A stretch of 64,000 nucleotides of DNA. Source: Nothophaeocryptopus gaeumannii (taxonomy: Eukaryota > Ascomycota > Dothideomycetes > Mycosphaerellales > Mycosphaerellaceae). How positions within the stretch are numbered: position 1 is the stretch's first letter; each line of letters begins with the position of its first letter. The notes under the pieces are model-generated. The model saw only the letters and a program-made list of their open reading frames with translations, had not been told where the DNA came from and ran no database searches. The stretch is from assembly GCA_031771865.1 (NCBI GenBank), contig JASISA010000027.1, positions 2,914,001 to 2,978,000 on the forward strand. The letters run 5' to 3'. Position numbers and translations under genes: made by a program. Shown here one piece after another: positions 10,631 through 22,906 of this stretch.

Positions 10631-11200
10631 AGTGAGTCCTGAGAATTACTCGAGCAGGGTTGGTGATTAACTTGCCCGCTGAAAGAAATGGCGGTACTTC
10701 TTATATGGACCAGCTCTTTGAAAGTCTCCCTCTGCGGGCCATATACTGCGACATTGGCGGCGAGTTCGAAGCGAGTGCTTACCCAAATGGTTCCAAACAG
10801 TCGTGACCCCGAGGATGGAGACCAATGCCCGAAAACTGATAACGTACGCAGGAGATCTGCACATTAAAGCTTGTGCGTCTTATTGTCTGCAGACAGAAGA
10901 CATCAGGTGTAGGGAAATTTTGAAAGAGCTACCATCCAGCGCGGATCTGCGAAAGTGGATGTGCGGCTGAAATCGCTGAAGGATTCATCCTTTGCTCGTG
11001 GCGAGGCTCACAGGATCCAGGGAGGCTCGATGCAGTGATACCATGAAGGAAGGGAATCGCATTGTCGGCTTTGTGACCTTTTATCCGGCTCCAGACCATG
11101 TGCCGTCTGCGAAAGAATTAGGTCAGAGGCGAAGAGCAGTCTAATCACTTACTACCACTCCAAAGGGCAAGTACTGCACGGGAGACGTCCCTGGATCCGA
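10631..11200. other. intergenic region between BTN1 and the barrel-like protein
   Basis: No supported gene. It must contain the promoter of the minus-strand gene that starts at 10630 and the 3' end of BTN1. Confidence 0.5.
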
Positions 11201-12833
11201 CTATCGTTGCCGACACCAGTCTCGGCCATGCCTGACTTGCCAGGCGCAAAGTGATGTCTCCATTCCAGCCCCCAAGAGTCCTGCGCAAAATACTCCAGCG
11301 CTATCGGCAACGGTGACGGCGCCCAGACTGAATTCGCGCTCGGGTTCTGGAACTTCTTCTCTAATGGTCGCGAAGGTCGAAACGTACACCAGACCTCCTA
11401 GCAAGCCCTCCCACAAGACAATAGCAAATACCAGCCAGACAGTAGGTATGAATGGCCACAACGCTTGAGCGGTGAGAATGACGAGATTAAGGACTTGCAG
11501 CCAAGTAGGGAAATATAGGCTGTGGATCCGGATGAATGGCAGCGATGACCGAGAAATAAAAACGCCGAGCTGGTAACTGTACCGAATAGCAGGATGTCAA
11601 CGAGTCATTCGATCAGGAGAATTCCTGGGATTACTAGGACTTACATCGTACCGTACGTTGGGTAGAACTCCCTGTATCGCCTGAACGGAGAGTTGGCGAT
11701 GGGAAAGAGTAATGTTGGAGCTACTCCTTGATTGATCGTACTGTGTTCGAAAGATGCAAGATTAGCGACTGTGTCAGACAAGCAGAACAATTTCACTCGG
11801 CAGGAAACTTACTATTCCGCCAGATAAACGAGGAACAAGGGCACCATGTAGCTATCGGACAGCGAAACGTTAGCAAAAGACTCGAGCAAAAAGCGTTCAG
11901 TCAGAGATCGAAACGACATACGGTATGACGAGCGACTTTGCCCGGATGAGTTTCATGCGAAGAGAATGGAGGCAGGTAGCGAGCCAGCTTCGTTTGCTTT
12001 CCTTGTAAGCGAGACAAACCGTGCTCGCATGTGATCGGTCAAGTGCGTGCTGAGATATGTTCTCCTCGAGGACGGGCTCCTCGTCGGCATTTATCCGCTC
12101 GTAGGCTACATCATGGCGATCTCTCAAGGGCGCCAAAGGCAGAATAAGGAAATAGCTGGAGAGCATAGCGGCCGAGAGCAAGCAGCTGGACAGTAAAGTC
12201 GTACGGACACTGAGGCCTAAGGCAGTAGTCGCGAGAGTGTAGGCTCCTGCTCCTACTAAGCCTACAGAATGAGAGAACTGAAGGTTAGTGACTATTCCAA
12301 GACGTTTGGTGCTAAGAGAACAGTTTACCTGCAGCACCAGTGCCAGAGCTCCACGAAGCTAGACTGAATTGTCCGTAGTAATGTGTCAGGCCCAGGAAGT
12401 TGACCTCACCAACGCCTGAACTAATGTTGGCTAGGGCAATGCCGACCACCTTACTGGCGATGCTGGCGGCATCTGCTGAGTCGGAAGACAGTGCAACTGC
12501 AAGCATGCCGCTTGTAGCCAGCACGACTAAGATGCAGACACGAAGGCCATATGGGACAGCATCTATGAAGTAGGGCGTGACGACTTTGGTCGCAAGGCCG
12601 GGGATTATACAAGAAAGCAGGACGGTGGCTTTGGGAATGCTGGGGCCGACCTAGGCACGGAAGAATCAACAGGTCAGCGCATTTCACAGGCATCAACACG
12701 TCTTTCTCACCAAGTCCAGGGCAGCGGTGAGGATGACCACGTAGAAGACATTGTTGCAGAGTCCGAAGAGCCAGAAAGCCACGCATATTCTCCAGGGAGC
12801 GCCGGCGAAGGCCGCCCCGAGACGCGCTGGCAT
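11201..12833 (-). CDS. BTN1: battenin (CLN3/BTN1) vacuolar membrane protein
   Basis: In transcript order the exons are 12833-12711, 12650-12329, 12261-11922, 11851-11813, 11740-11645 and 11576-11201, joining to 431 residues. The product is a multi-span membrane protein of the CLN3 family, which acts at the vacuole or late Golgi in pH and amino acid homeostasis. Family signatures include FGLCNNVFYVVIL near the N-terminus, GVGEVNFLGLTHYY, a SWSSGTGAAG loop, the EYTINQGVAPTL segment, FYPTYG, YQLGVFISRSS, and the C-terminal WQVRHGRDWC. The start at 12833 is the first ATG after an in-frame TGA. One exon is only 39 nt long. Length is close to that of other fungal homologues. The gene is divergent from Rxt3. 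Confidence 0.9.
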
Positions 12834-13665
12834 CGCGAGAATATCACGCTCTCACATGCAGCACTGCGGGTGAGTGTCGTTACTGGGACTGCGAGTTTGG
12901 AGAGGCGCCGACGATGTGTATGTAGTTGCAGGAAACGAATTACCTCCAGTTGGCATGCTGGGCAGACAGGCACGTGCTGCGACAAGATGCCTCAGGCCTG
13001 GTCGCTCCACTTCCACTTGATGGGAAGGGCGGCCGGAGCATGCCGAAGTCAAGCCGCAAGTCGTTACGGATCCGTTTTGTCGTTGCGCTCCCAGGCGACG
13101 AGATGTATGAAGGAAGGTCGAAAACATGCCAATGTTCACAGCACATCTGTCCCTTACAATGACCATTCTTGTACATACACTAATGCATACATGTACCCCG
13201 AACGCAGAGAGTGCATAAAGACCAGCCAGGATCGCCGCGTAGCAGGGATCATGGGTAAAGCGTTGAATTAGCCGGGCTACAGGGATCCCATGTACAACCC
13301 GCGAGGTAGGAGGTAGCTTCGCAGGCTTCGCAGGTGTGGCTTCTTCTTCTATGTGCCTGTGCCTGTGCCCTGTGCTTCTACCGTTACCTTGTGCGTCGCT
13401 GGCCAGTCTGTCTTGTCATCTTGCTCTTCTTGCTCTCTACTCTATCGACCTTTCCTTCGCGCTTCGTCCCCAACGACACACGAGCACCACAATCGCGCCT
13501 CGACACTACGACATTCCATACGCTACCACACTCCATCCCATTCATGCATCAGGTGCGCATGGCGCTGACTTGCCAGCCATGAGCCTTTTGGCATGCCAAA
13601 GCTTCCGAGAGCACGCGGAGCACATGCGCCGCCATTGGTCTGTACACTCGAGCGACTTGTAGAAG
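12834..13665. other. divergent promoter region of BTN1 and Rxt3
   Basis: No gene is supported. A run of tgtgcctgtgcctgtgcc-like sequence around 13340-13380 and CT-rich sequence up to 13540 look like a fungal promoter and leader. Several overlapping short frames here are low-complexity and were not accepted. Confidence 0.5.
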
Positions 13666-16600
13666 ATGGATCCCTTCAATCGCCCTGCTCAAGAGCCCAA
13701 TCAGTCCGCTCAACCGCCCGTGCAAATATTCTCCGACCCCTTCCAGGCTTCTCGAGATCCATTTCTGCCAGGCGGGAGGAGAGGTAGCCTGGGACTGTCA
13801 TCAAGAGCATGGACGCCCTCACAACAAGGTACGTTTGCCCACACATGGCTTCTGCGAACACGATAGGACCGGCACGGACTGCCGCTACAGACGGGCATTC
13901 TTTCCAGCATCGTTCGCAGGCGGGCATTCACGACAACGATGCAGTGTCAGCTTACAACGCGCTCTCGTGTTGGGACACCATGATTACTCGGTACTGGAGC
14001 AGGACACGCGCCATCGGCACAGGCTCGCAGGCTCGGAGTGTGCCCGCTGAGCTATCATAATCAACTGCATGCTGGCCGCTGCATGCCACTCCACCACACG
14101 TTGCAGAGCGTATCTGCCGAACGAGGGTCAGGTCCGTTCCTCACAAGCCGTCGCAGACCAAAACGCGCCGATGCGAGCAGTCTTTGAGAAGGCGCTACGG
14201 AGCGCTTTTGCGACTGGCAGACGGCGCACCACCCATCCACATGCGTGCACGGTGTGCGGCATCCATGATGATGATGGTGACGGTGACCTCGCACAGCAAA
14301 TCGCCTGGCCAGGGCCCTCCAGCGGGCGCAGGCGAATCGAAGCGCAAGCGAGGAACCGCCGCGCCACGCTAAACCAAGCTTGTCCTGGCCTGCCGAGCCC
14401 CGCCTTGAAGCGACCGGGATCATCACAAGTTTATCAGGACTAGGATCACCACAGGATGCGGCAGCACGTCAAACCCAAATCGGAGCTCTCAGCTCATCGA
14501 ACCTTATTCGCTGACTTATGACTTTTGCGCCAGCAGCAGCAGGAAACATGTCCGCTGCCCATCTCCCACCGCAGCCGCAACACCAACACCAGCACCAGCA
14601 CCAGCCGCAGTCCCACCCACACCATCAGCAGCAGGCTCATCACCACCACCACCACGCCCATCATCAGCTCTCTCCGCCTTCTCAGCAACCCACCCCGGCC
14701 TCTGCACCGCAGCAGGCGCAAAGCCTAGGTCCCCCGCCTCCAAACACCATGGCAATGCCTCCGCCGTTTGATAGTGCTCGACGGCGATCACTGGGCAATG
14801 CTGGAAGCCCACACTACGGAGGTGAGCTGAGCTTGCGATCGTACACGACTGTTATGTCGCTAATCAAACCGGCCTAGGTCCGTTAGAACCGTCTCTGCCA
14901 CCCTCCTTCTCCGCGCGAAACATGCCACCGCCTTCACCGCCCCAGAACGCGCATCCTACCGCCCACCACATGGGCTCCAATCCCAGAGGGCCGCCGACCG
15001 CTTCACCATTTCCCGGCCTTCGCGATTTTCCAGGTGCAAGCGGCACTAGCAGTCATCGTCCAGGAATGTCGATATCAGCGATTCTTGGAGGCGGCGAAGA
15101 GCGCAATCTCGGGGGCTCGCCGCACTCGTCAGTAGATGCACCGTCTACAACTCCGAAGTCAATGCGTCCACCATCCCCGGGAAGAGCGCGGTCGTCGAGT
15201 ATGCGCGAGGCAGGAGACCGTGGAATGAGGCGTGCCAGCCCTCCGCGGGCTGCCATGTTTGGTGAACCAGCAAGAACAGCTTCGGAGCCTCGAAGAGATG
15301 GTATTTTTGGCTCTCCGCACTTTCGCAGAGAACCAGCACATAGCTTTAGGGCGTTTCAAGGGCCCGGGAGCGAACAAAGCCTCCATACAAACGGACATGG
15401 AGCTCCCACGCGGCCAATCAGTCAGCCGGCCGAGGCAGAGCGATCGCGGATTTTGGAAGGCATGCATCGTCAGGAAGCTCCATTTGACGGGCGCACGAAT
15501 CTATTTCGACATGCGCCTGAGCCTACTTCCACTCCGCGTACCGATGGGATACAGCGTGGTGATCGGCCTCCGTTCCACAATGCCATGGGTGTGACGTCTC
15601 ACCCACAAGAAAGGGCCCCATACAGTAGTCCGCAAAGGGACCGCGAGAGAGCTGTCCCAGGCCCAACACGGTACCCGCCGGGTGTCTTCGGTCCTTCGAC
15701 ACGCGAGGAGCAAACACAACTTTTCAGACCATCCTTCCAACCCACTTCGCACCCAGCAGTGGAAAATCCAAGGGAATCGATCGAAGGACGGTCGGCTGAT
15801 ATGCGCCGGCAGCTCTCACGACCCTCTCCGCCTCCTGGAGAACTGACGGCTCTGGAACGCCCGAGAAACGGTTTCGCAGACCGACTACCCCCTACTTTTG
15901 AAGAGCATCAGCGGCTGGAGGCAATTCATCGTGGTGAGCAGATGCGCAAGGAGAGCGAGAGCTCTCTTCACAAGTCGATTTTGAATATCAGCCCAGAGTT
16001 AAACCGACGTGGTCGAAACTCGCCGCTGCCACAGGCTGTACAAGGAGCTCAGCCTAGGCACATCGGCCCTGGCGGTGATAACCCGGGCATCAAGCAGGAG
16101 TTTGGCCGCATGTTCTCCGGACTTGGGTCTGGTGTGGGTACCACGCCGAACCCCAATCACTCCGTCAACGGTGCAGCAACACCCTCGCGTGCGAGCCCTG
16201 CCGCTAGAGTTCCTGAAGGCGGTGATCTTCTCCGAAGAGTTGTTGCCGAGATTGATGAGACAAGGTATGCTACACGAGCACGTTCTTATCTGTCTTGAAC
16301 TGCACAGATGTCCATGGCAAAGCTGTCACTAGAAACTAACATTTGACAGACATACTGCGAAAGCAGGCTCGAGAGCCGGGCGACGGTCTGGTAGACGGTC
16401 TAGGGACGAGGCTGACGCCGCTGAAGGCAGGGGCACTCCCGACGCACAGCGTCACAACAAGCGATCGAAGGCGAACCATACAACACAACATCACCACCAT
16501 CATGTCCATCCGCACCATCATCATCACCACCACCGCGACTCTGCGGAGGCGTCGTCCTCCACTATGGTGCAGTACTCCTCGAATCCACCGCCCACTGCGA

Positions 16601-17481
16601 GTACAATGGCCAGCCAAGCCCACCATCATCACCATCATCATCATCATGCGCACCCCGTGGGGCACCATCACCATTACCAGCCACGAACAGCACCTGTCCC
16701 GAAACAGCCTGCTACAACGATTGTGAACAAGAAAGTTCTGGAAGAGTGTGTAGGGAAGCCGCGCCTGCACCTCGGGTCGCGATTATACACGACAGAGCTC
16801 TCCCTAGCTCCTGCGGCCGACACACCCGCTGACTCAAAGATCAAATACAGCAGCACCATGAAGCCGATCCCTGTCTTTCATGGACAAGAAAACTGCACGT
16901 TCACAATTCGAGTGCCTCGATATTATCTGGCCCACGGCCTTAGCGATCAAATCGAATCTCATAGCCTGGAAGAAATCTGCAAGAGACGTTCAGTGTACGG
17001 AACAGACATTTACACGGATGACTCTGACGTTGTCGCTGCAGCTGTGCATTCAGGATGGTTGAAAGGCGACTTTGGAGAATATAACGATGATATTGACGAA
17101 GTTTTCCATACTGCGTCTGAGCCCGACGGTGACGCAGATCTTTATGTACTGGAGAACAGACCACGCAAGCCGGTGAAGGCTCCAGAGGGCTACGATGCTC
17201 ACATTACGGTATTGATACTACCTCCACTGGACTTTTACGCATCGACGAACCAACACCATGTGCTTTCCCGGCAATGGGGCACAACTCACGATGGCATGTC
17301 ATACATGATACATAGCATTGAGTTTGTGGATGAGGGCGACTCTAGCCGGTTTGCGGAGCGTAGTGGAGCAGCTCGCAAAAAGAGGATCGCCATGGAAGAA
17401 GCTAAACGACGGGAAGCTGCAGCGGGTCTTTTGTTATTCGCGAATGGGAATACGCAAGGTGTCGTCCGTGTGGGAGCCTAG
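13666..17481 (+). CDS. Rxt3-family subunit of the Rpd3L histone deacetylase complex
   Basis: The proposed exons are 13666-13828, about 14534-14821, 14878-16264 and 16350-17481, phase-consistent at 989 residues. The C-terminal third from TIVNKKVLEECVGKPRL through the segment HVLSRQWGTTHDGMSYM matches the fungal Rxt3 domain. Rxt3 is a component of the large Rpd3 histone deacetylase complex in the nucleus. The first two-thirds is a Pro/Ser/His-rich disordered region with HQHQ and poly-His runs encoded by exons 2 and 4. The first intron (about 705 nt) is far longer than the others in this window. The phase of its ends is compatible and the first exon (MDPFNRP...SRDPFLP) looks like coding sequence. 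If that exon is wrong, translation could begin at 14518 or 14548. The Rxt3 domain itself is secure. Confidence 0.8.
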
Positions 17482-17780
17482 AAGTCTTCTGCAGCTGCAA
17501 AAGAGTCAATCGCACACGAGCTGCTTGGACCAAGTTGACCTGGACATAGCACGGCGCTGTACGTTGTACGAATATGGGTGTGCATCACGTAAATCAGCAA
17601 TTAGTGATTGACGACGCCCATTCTTAACGGAGGCATATGTAAAACGTGGGAAGCCATGAAGTCGAATGAAGCACGTGAAAGTTTGATGACTAAACCCCCG
17701 AGCTGTCCCGAGAATCACGAAAGACTACCTCGCCTTTTCAAATACCATTCGTGCCTACATGCTATAGAATTGACCGCACA

Positions 17781-18896
17781 ATGCACCGCTGTAGATGCGC
17801 CACTCGCGCACTGGAACAATTTGTTGAGGATTTCGCCGGCATTCACCTACGAGCGCAGCGAGCTCAGCAATTCTACCGTCACTGGAACTGGCGGAGCCTG
17901 AGCACGAATCTCGCCCCACCGCCGCTGTCGACGAGTCGCAGTGGAATTGTGCTCTCAGTTGATAGAGTGTCTCTACCAAAACTGTACTCTTCCCAACCTG
18001 GACCTCTCCTCGTGGCTGAGCAAACTGTAACACTGGACGCGCGACCAGTGTCTGGTGCTTCAAGCACCCACCAACTACCTGGCGAAGATGTTCATCCATC
18101 AGTCGATAATCGCAAGATGCGAAAGCGAAGAAGACAGCGCGAGGGTGTATGGAGGCCGACGAGACCTGCAGAGGTGCCATCGCCCAGTAAGGCACAGGGA
18201 ATGAGCACAGTAGATGAAGTGTTGGCGAAGATCGATGCCGACATCGAAGGTCCCTCAATTCTCAAACAGAAGCGAACCGCAAAAGATCGTCTTGCTCAAA
18301 AGTCTGCCGAGAAGAAGCGAAGAGCTCAGTCTGCTAAGGATAAGAAAGGACACAAGGAAGCCGTGATGAAGAAGGAAGAGGAAGATGCAGACGAGCAGCG
18401 CAAGAAGGCTTTGGAGGCTTGGCAAATTGAGAAAGAAGTAGTACAGAAGAAGTTCGGCGAGCAAGGCTGGCAGCCTCGCAAACGTCTGTCACCCGACTCG
18501 TTGGAAGGGATCCGCGCTCTGCACGCCTCAGACCCTGCTACATACACTACTCAGTTACTCAGCCAGCACTTCCAAGTAACACCGGAGGCTATACGACGGA
18601 TTTTGAAATCCAAGTGGAGGCCGAGTGCGGAGGAAGTAGAAAGCAGGATGGAACGTTGGGAGAAGAGGGGCGTGAGAAAATGGCAAGATATGGCTGCGCA
18701 GGGCATGAAGCCGCCGAAAAAATGGCGGATGATGGGCGTGCCGAACCCGAAGCTGAGAATGCGGAAGAGGTGGGAGAATGCATCAGCTGAGGCGAACGTT
18801 GGATCTTCGAATCGAACAAAGAAGCAACGTTGGCAGGAAGCATTGGAGAAATCGGAAAGCATGCAGGATGTGATCAATTTGGCAGAGAGGATCTAA
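17781..18896 (+). CDS. RRG9: RRG9 / neugrin-like mitochondrial protein
   Basis: A single exon encodes 371 residues. The Arg-rich N-terminus (MHRCRCATRALEQF) could be a mitochondrial presequence. A long Lys/Glu-rich coiled-coil-like stretch precedes the neugrin/RRG9 core, which begins WQPRKRLSPDSLEGIR and continues with LLSQHFQVTPEAIRRILKSKW and a WEKRG motif. Yeast Rrg9 is needed for respiratory growth and mitochondrial genome maintenance. The open frame extends ten codons upstream to a GTG, so the first ATG at 17781 is used. It follows Rxt3 by 299 bases on the same strand and converges with the sphingosine-phosphate lyase gene. Confidence 0.87.
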   Translation: MHRCRCATRALEQFVEDFAGIHLRAQRAQQFYRHWNWRSLSTNLAPPPLSTSRSGIVLSVDRVSLPKLYSSQPGPLLVAEQTVTLDARPVSGASSTHQLPGEDVHPSVDNRKMRKRRRQREGVWRPTRPAEVPSPSKAQGMSTVDEVLAKIDADIEGPSILKQKRTAKDRLAQKSAEKKRRAQSAKDKKGHKEAVMKKEEEDADEQRKKALEAWQIEKEVVQKKFGEQGWQPRKRLSPDSLEGIRALHASDPATYTTQLLSQHFQVTPEAIRRILKSKWRPSAEEVESRMERWEKRGVRKWQDMAAQGMKPPKKWRMMGVPNPKLRMRKRWENASAEANVGSSNRTKKQRWQEALEKSESMQDVINLAERI

Positions 18897-19172
18897 CATG
18901 AACAATGAACTCTCGCGCCATAACACTGGATATGCAGTTCACATTGCCATCTGGGTACCAGAGTCCTCTGTAAACAGAGTGAAAATCAAGCATTCCCGAC
19001 CATTCAACGTATCGATAGGTCGGTACAAGCCTTTCGAAGCGAGCTGCTCCAATCCTATTTCCTCCGTCCTTAGGGTCAGAGTGGGATATTTGCAGCATAT
19101 GATGCAACGATTCATTGGAGGGCGATAACGTTGCACGGGACGCTCATCAGCAAGGCGCAAGAATTAACCTGC

Positions 19173-20858
19173 TTAGGTCTTGTAGAGAGTATCAAGAAAG
19201 CCACTCGCAAGATCTCTGACTATGCTCTTGTCTGGTATGGATCCAGCAACGCCGTACAATGCCGCTGCATCGCCCTTCTTCGTCGTAGCCTGTCCCTTGG
19301 CCGCATCTACCACATCTTCAAGGTCCTTGATCAGTGCGTCCACAGCACTAACAACAGGGATGGTAACAGCAACATGTATTGCCGGCGGATCTTGCAGCGC
19401 GTTCAAATGCCACCCTTTCGCGGACATGGCGTCTGCAACATCATAAATGTCTACTGCTAGACCGGGACTCTTGTGGTTTGGGGCAGCGCGAAAGGCTACG
19501 ACCGAGACCATAGGTTTTCCGATGACCTGTATACTATGCCTCAGCTTGTCCGCTGTTCTGATCGCGTCTTCGATCTGCTTCGCGGCGCTCACAATTTTCA
19601 AGCACGTGTCCAAGTATCCGTCTTCGCCCATACGCATGAGCGATGCCCAGCAGCCGGCAATGAGGGCGCCTGGTCGAGAGCCGGCTATACTCGGTGATGC
19701 ATAGACACCCCCGGACCAGTCCGGACATATGTAGTACTGGTACTTACGTAATTCTGCTGTTCGGTAGAGGACGACACTGTTGCCTTTCGGCGCGAAGCCA
19801 TACTTGTGAGTGTCGACGCTGATTGAAGTGACACCAGGAACACGGAAATCAAATTCAGGTGACGGAAAGCCAGCTTTGGCCAAGAAGGCTATGACAAAGG
19901 AGCCAAGACAGCAGTCTACATGAAGAGGCAGCGAGTTCTTGACGGCCACGCGCGAAAGTGCCGGTATATCGTCGACTATTCCATGTGGGAAATTGGGCGC
20001 AGAACCAACAAGCAGAATCGTGTTCGAGTTGATGAGCCGACTGACAGTAGGGATATGTACTCGATAGCTTGGCTCCGAACATGGCACAAGATGGATCCTG
20101 ATTTTGAAGTATTCTGCCGCTTTTCGGAAAGCAGTATGCGCCGTGTTTGGTAAGATCATCTCGGGTTCGGTCACGCCCCGCTCAGCATACGCCTTTTGCC
20201 TCGCGGCCAGGCAAGCCATGAGAATGCTTTCTGTGCCGCCACTGGTCGTGACACCCGCGCCGCTCTCGGGCGCGTTGAAGATGCCGAGCGTCATGGCCAC
20301 AATCTCCGCTTCCATCTTTCGCACTCCCGGAAAGACGTCTGGGTGGATAGGGTTGCTGACCCCAAAACGTTTGAACGCTTCGCTTTGAAGGTCGCCCAGG
20401 TCACTGCCGCCGTGGTAGACGGCCCCGCTGACTCTACCGTCTTCCCACTTGGTATGCTCCATCTCGCCCAACTTCTCCAGCTCGGCTCGTATCTGCTCCG
20501 GCGTCCATCCTTGCGCAGGCAGTGCCTTGTAGATGATTATTCCTGGACCTGAGGGGACAAGTTTGGCTTCGAGGTCTGTGATTGCCTTCTTGACATCGGC
20601 CTGAACCTTGGACTGTACGAACGGCAGACGGAGGAACAGCGCGTATAAGCGTCGGTGGATGCTGCGATACAGCTGGGCCAACGAACCAAGCAGCCCGTAG
20701 CCCTGCAGCCGCAGTATCGTCTTTCGCGTGAGGCGGAGAAGGAACAGGGCGAGCAGGATGTTGCGAAAGATGTCCAGGCTATTGTTGAGGAGCAGTTGAC
20801 GGCCTTTGGGCGTTCGTACATTGTACTGCCTGCGCAGCTGCAAGGGTAGGACGGCCAT
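19173..20858 (-). CDS. DPL1: sphingosine-1-phosphate lyase
   Basis: The single-exon product of 561 residues cleaves long-chain base phosphates to a fatty aldehyde and phosphoethanolamine, the exit step of sphingolipid catabolism. It is a PLP-dependent group II decarboxylase-type enzyme. The cofactor lysine is K352 in S-V-D-T-H-K-Y-G; HVDCCLG carries the Asp that pairs with the pyridine nitrogen, and TTSGGTESI binds the phosphate. An N-terminal hydrophobic segment (about residues 29-42, NILLALFLLRL) fits the ER membrane anchor of this family. Length and motif order agree with fungal Dpl1. It is divergent from the metallophosphoesterase gene across about 500 bases. Confidence 0.95.
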   Translation of the reverse strand: MAVLPLQLRRQYNVRTPKGRQLLLNNSLDIFRNILLALFLLRLTRKTILRLQGYGLLGSLAQLYRSIHRRLYALFLRLPFVQSKVQADVKKAITDLEAKLVPSGPGIIIYKALPAQGWTPEQIRAELEKLGEMEHTKWEDGRVSGAVYHGGSDLGDLQSEAFKRFGVSNPIHPDVFPGVRKMEAEIVAMTLGIFNAPESGAGVTTSGGTESILMACLAARQKAYAERGVTEPEMILPNTAHTAFRKAAEYFKIRIHLVPCSEPSYRVHIPTVSRLINSNTILLVGSAPNFPHGIVDDIPALSRVAVKNSLPLHVDCCLGSFVIAFLAKAGFPSPEFDFRVPGVTSISVDTHKYGFAPKGNSVVLYRTAELRKYQYYICPDWSGGVYASPSIAGSRPGALIAGCWASLMRMGEDGYLDTCLKIVSAAKQIEDAIRTADKLRHSIQVIGKPMVSVVAFRAAPNHKSPGLAVDIYDVADAMSAKGWHLNALQDPPAIHVAVTIPVVSAVDALIKDLEDVVDAAKGQATTKKGDAAALYGVAGSIPDKSIVRDLASGFLDTLYKT

Positions 20859-21357
20859 GGGGGAAGGCTAGGTGTGTGTGGTGAAAGATCGAGGTGTGGC
20901 TAGCGGCGAAAGGTCGACGGGATGGCAGCTGTGGCAGATGCCGCTGGCATTGCGATGGATGGGCGGCGTGGTGAAGTGCTGATGGGAATATCTAACTTGA
21001 TTGGGGTGGACACGGCGATGACGGTGCGTGTCGTTGGACAGCGTGAACATGCATGCAAGACATTCATGACTTCCACGTGCTGGTGCTCTTATGTAAGAGG
21101 CAAATTGATTGAGCTCTTGTTCCACCTTGTTCAATTGCTCCATCAATCTTTGGGTAAGCGTCACCACACCGGCCACCTCACCTCACCTCACCTCACCTTC
21201 CATTGATTTCACCACCAGACATCTCCGACTGCAAGCACTAGCTCCCTCCGTGTGTACTACTCCTCATCAGAGTCTACAAATTCTTCCCCTCCGTCGTTCC
21301 TGCATGCCCAACGTTCGAGGGTCCTTTCTTCACTATAAGATGAAGTAATCCAATATC
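20859..21357. other. divergent promoter with (ctcac)n repeat
   Basis: This is the shared upstream region of the lyase (minus) and the metallophosphoesterase (plus). A short tandem repeat of ctcac units lies at about 21174-21198. No gene is seen. Confidence 0.5.
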
Positions 21358-22471
21358 ATGGCGTCCAAGCCTCGCGACACAGTCAAGACGAGAATCCTCA
21401 TTATTTCAGACACACATGCGCCTTGTGCCCCCTTGAACGAAGATGGCACGCACGCCTTCACACACCCGCTTCCCCATGCAGACCTTCTGATACATTGCGG
21501 CGATCTTACGATGAAGGGCGGTGTGTCTGCCTATCACAACACTCTGGACATGCTAGCCAAGATCAATGCACCCGTTAAGCTCGTAATTGCTGGCAACCAT
21601 GACCTGGACCTGGACAGAGACTTCACTCTGGCCCATATTGGCGACAGCGAGACTTCTGCGCAGGCCACTGCAAGGGTTGAGAAGACGCAAGAACTGTGGA
21701 CGTCTCCGAGCGGCAGAGCAAAGGCGGAAGGCGTCACTTTCCTCACGGAAGGCGTCCATCGGATCCACTTGAGTAATGGCGCCCAAGTCAATGTCTATGC
21801 TTCGCCGTATACGCCCGAGTTTCAAGACTGGGTACGTACCTGAGAGCCATTGCCATCTCGAGACTCTTGCTGATCTTTCCCCTTGCAATTTGTAGGCCTT
21901 CCCGTATGAGCACAATGAAGACAGGTGGAATACACCGGCAACCAGTCTGTCCGACGCCAGTAACATCGCACCGTACCCTGTACCTTCTTTTGATGCAACA
22001 CTGAATGCACCAATCGAGATCATGATCACGCACGGGCCCCCGTACGCAAGACTGGACAAGACTGTGCATGAAGGCGTTCTGGCTGGCTGTCCTCATCTCC
22101 TTCGCGCCTTGATGCGAGCCCGGCCTCTCTTGCATTGCTTTGGTCACATACATGAGGGATGGGGTGCGGAGAGAGTTACTTGGAGCCCCGAAGCCGATGC
22201 AGTTACTGTCGACCCGTGCTGGATCACTGACTGGAAGATTGGCGCCTGGCAGGCAGGTATTCAACAAATTAATCGAATTAGACCGAATCTTGAGCTTGCA
22301 AAGGAAAGACATGGCGTCTTTCTCGATGTCTCTAAGAGCACAAGTGGAGTGCTTAAACGAGGACGGGAAAGCCTGTTGATCAACGCCGCAATAGTCGATG
22401 TCGGATACACGCCAGTTAATGCGCCATATGTGGTAGACCTAGAGCTCCCAAAACAGTCAAATTGCAGATGA
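21358..22471 (+). CDS. calcineurin-like metallophosphoesterase
   Basis: Two exons (21358-21831 and 21896-22471) join to 349 residues. All blocks of the metallophosphoesterase fold are present in order: D-T-H in ISDTHA, G-D in HCGDLT, G-N-H-D in AGNHDLD, H in THGPP, and G-H-I-H in FGHIHEG. These residues bind two metal ions. The layout resembles the MPPED/239AB group of phosphodiesterases common in fungi, whose natural substrates are mostly unknown, so I do not assign one. No signal peptide is visible. The intron between the exons is 64 nt long and lies in phase 0 just after GAC-TGG. Confidence 0.9.
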
Positions 22472-22906
22472 AGTAGAGCTTGCAACATAGCCCAACTGCA
22501 GTGCAGTAGCCTCACTGCTCGATGCGTGGGTGTAGCTTGGAATGAACAAGCCGCAACGCAGTGAATGTGCGCCAAAAGTGGATTGAGCTTGAGTACCGAT
22601 TGATGAGAGCTCTTTCTATGCGCACGATTCTCTGGTATGTGTGTCAAAGAGCCCATATGCGCGTCGTGCTCACATATGCGCACGTGAGCCATCTGGAGGT
22701 AATTGCATTCGTTGCTGATGGGCTAACAAGGAAGGCTTGACACGGAAATGGATCCCATAGATGCAACCTGCTTGCGATCACTCCTTTGAGACCGTTACCT
22801 AGGAAGGAGCTGTGACAGGCGAATAACAAAGATTCACCCAGCTACCTGCCATGATCACCAGCTTTGAGGTGCCCCATTCTCGGATCTAAAGCGTCACGAC
22901 ATCAAA
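22472..22906. other. intergenic region, no gene seen
   Basis: This is the 3' flank of the phosphoesterase and the probable promoter of the hypothetical gene at 22907. No coding signal is recognised. Confidence 0.5.

Noticed and set aside
16480..16680. Repeated caccat motifs as a possible CRISPR array or satellite
   Set aside because: They encode poly-His inside the Rxt3 reading frame and have no regular spacers.
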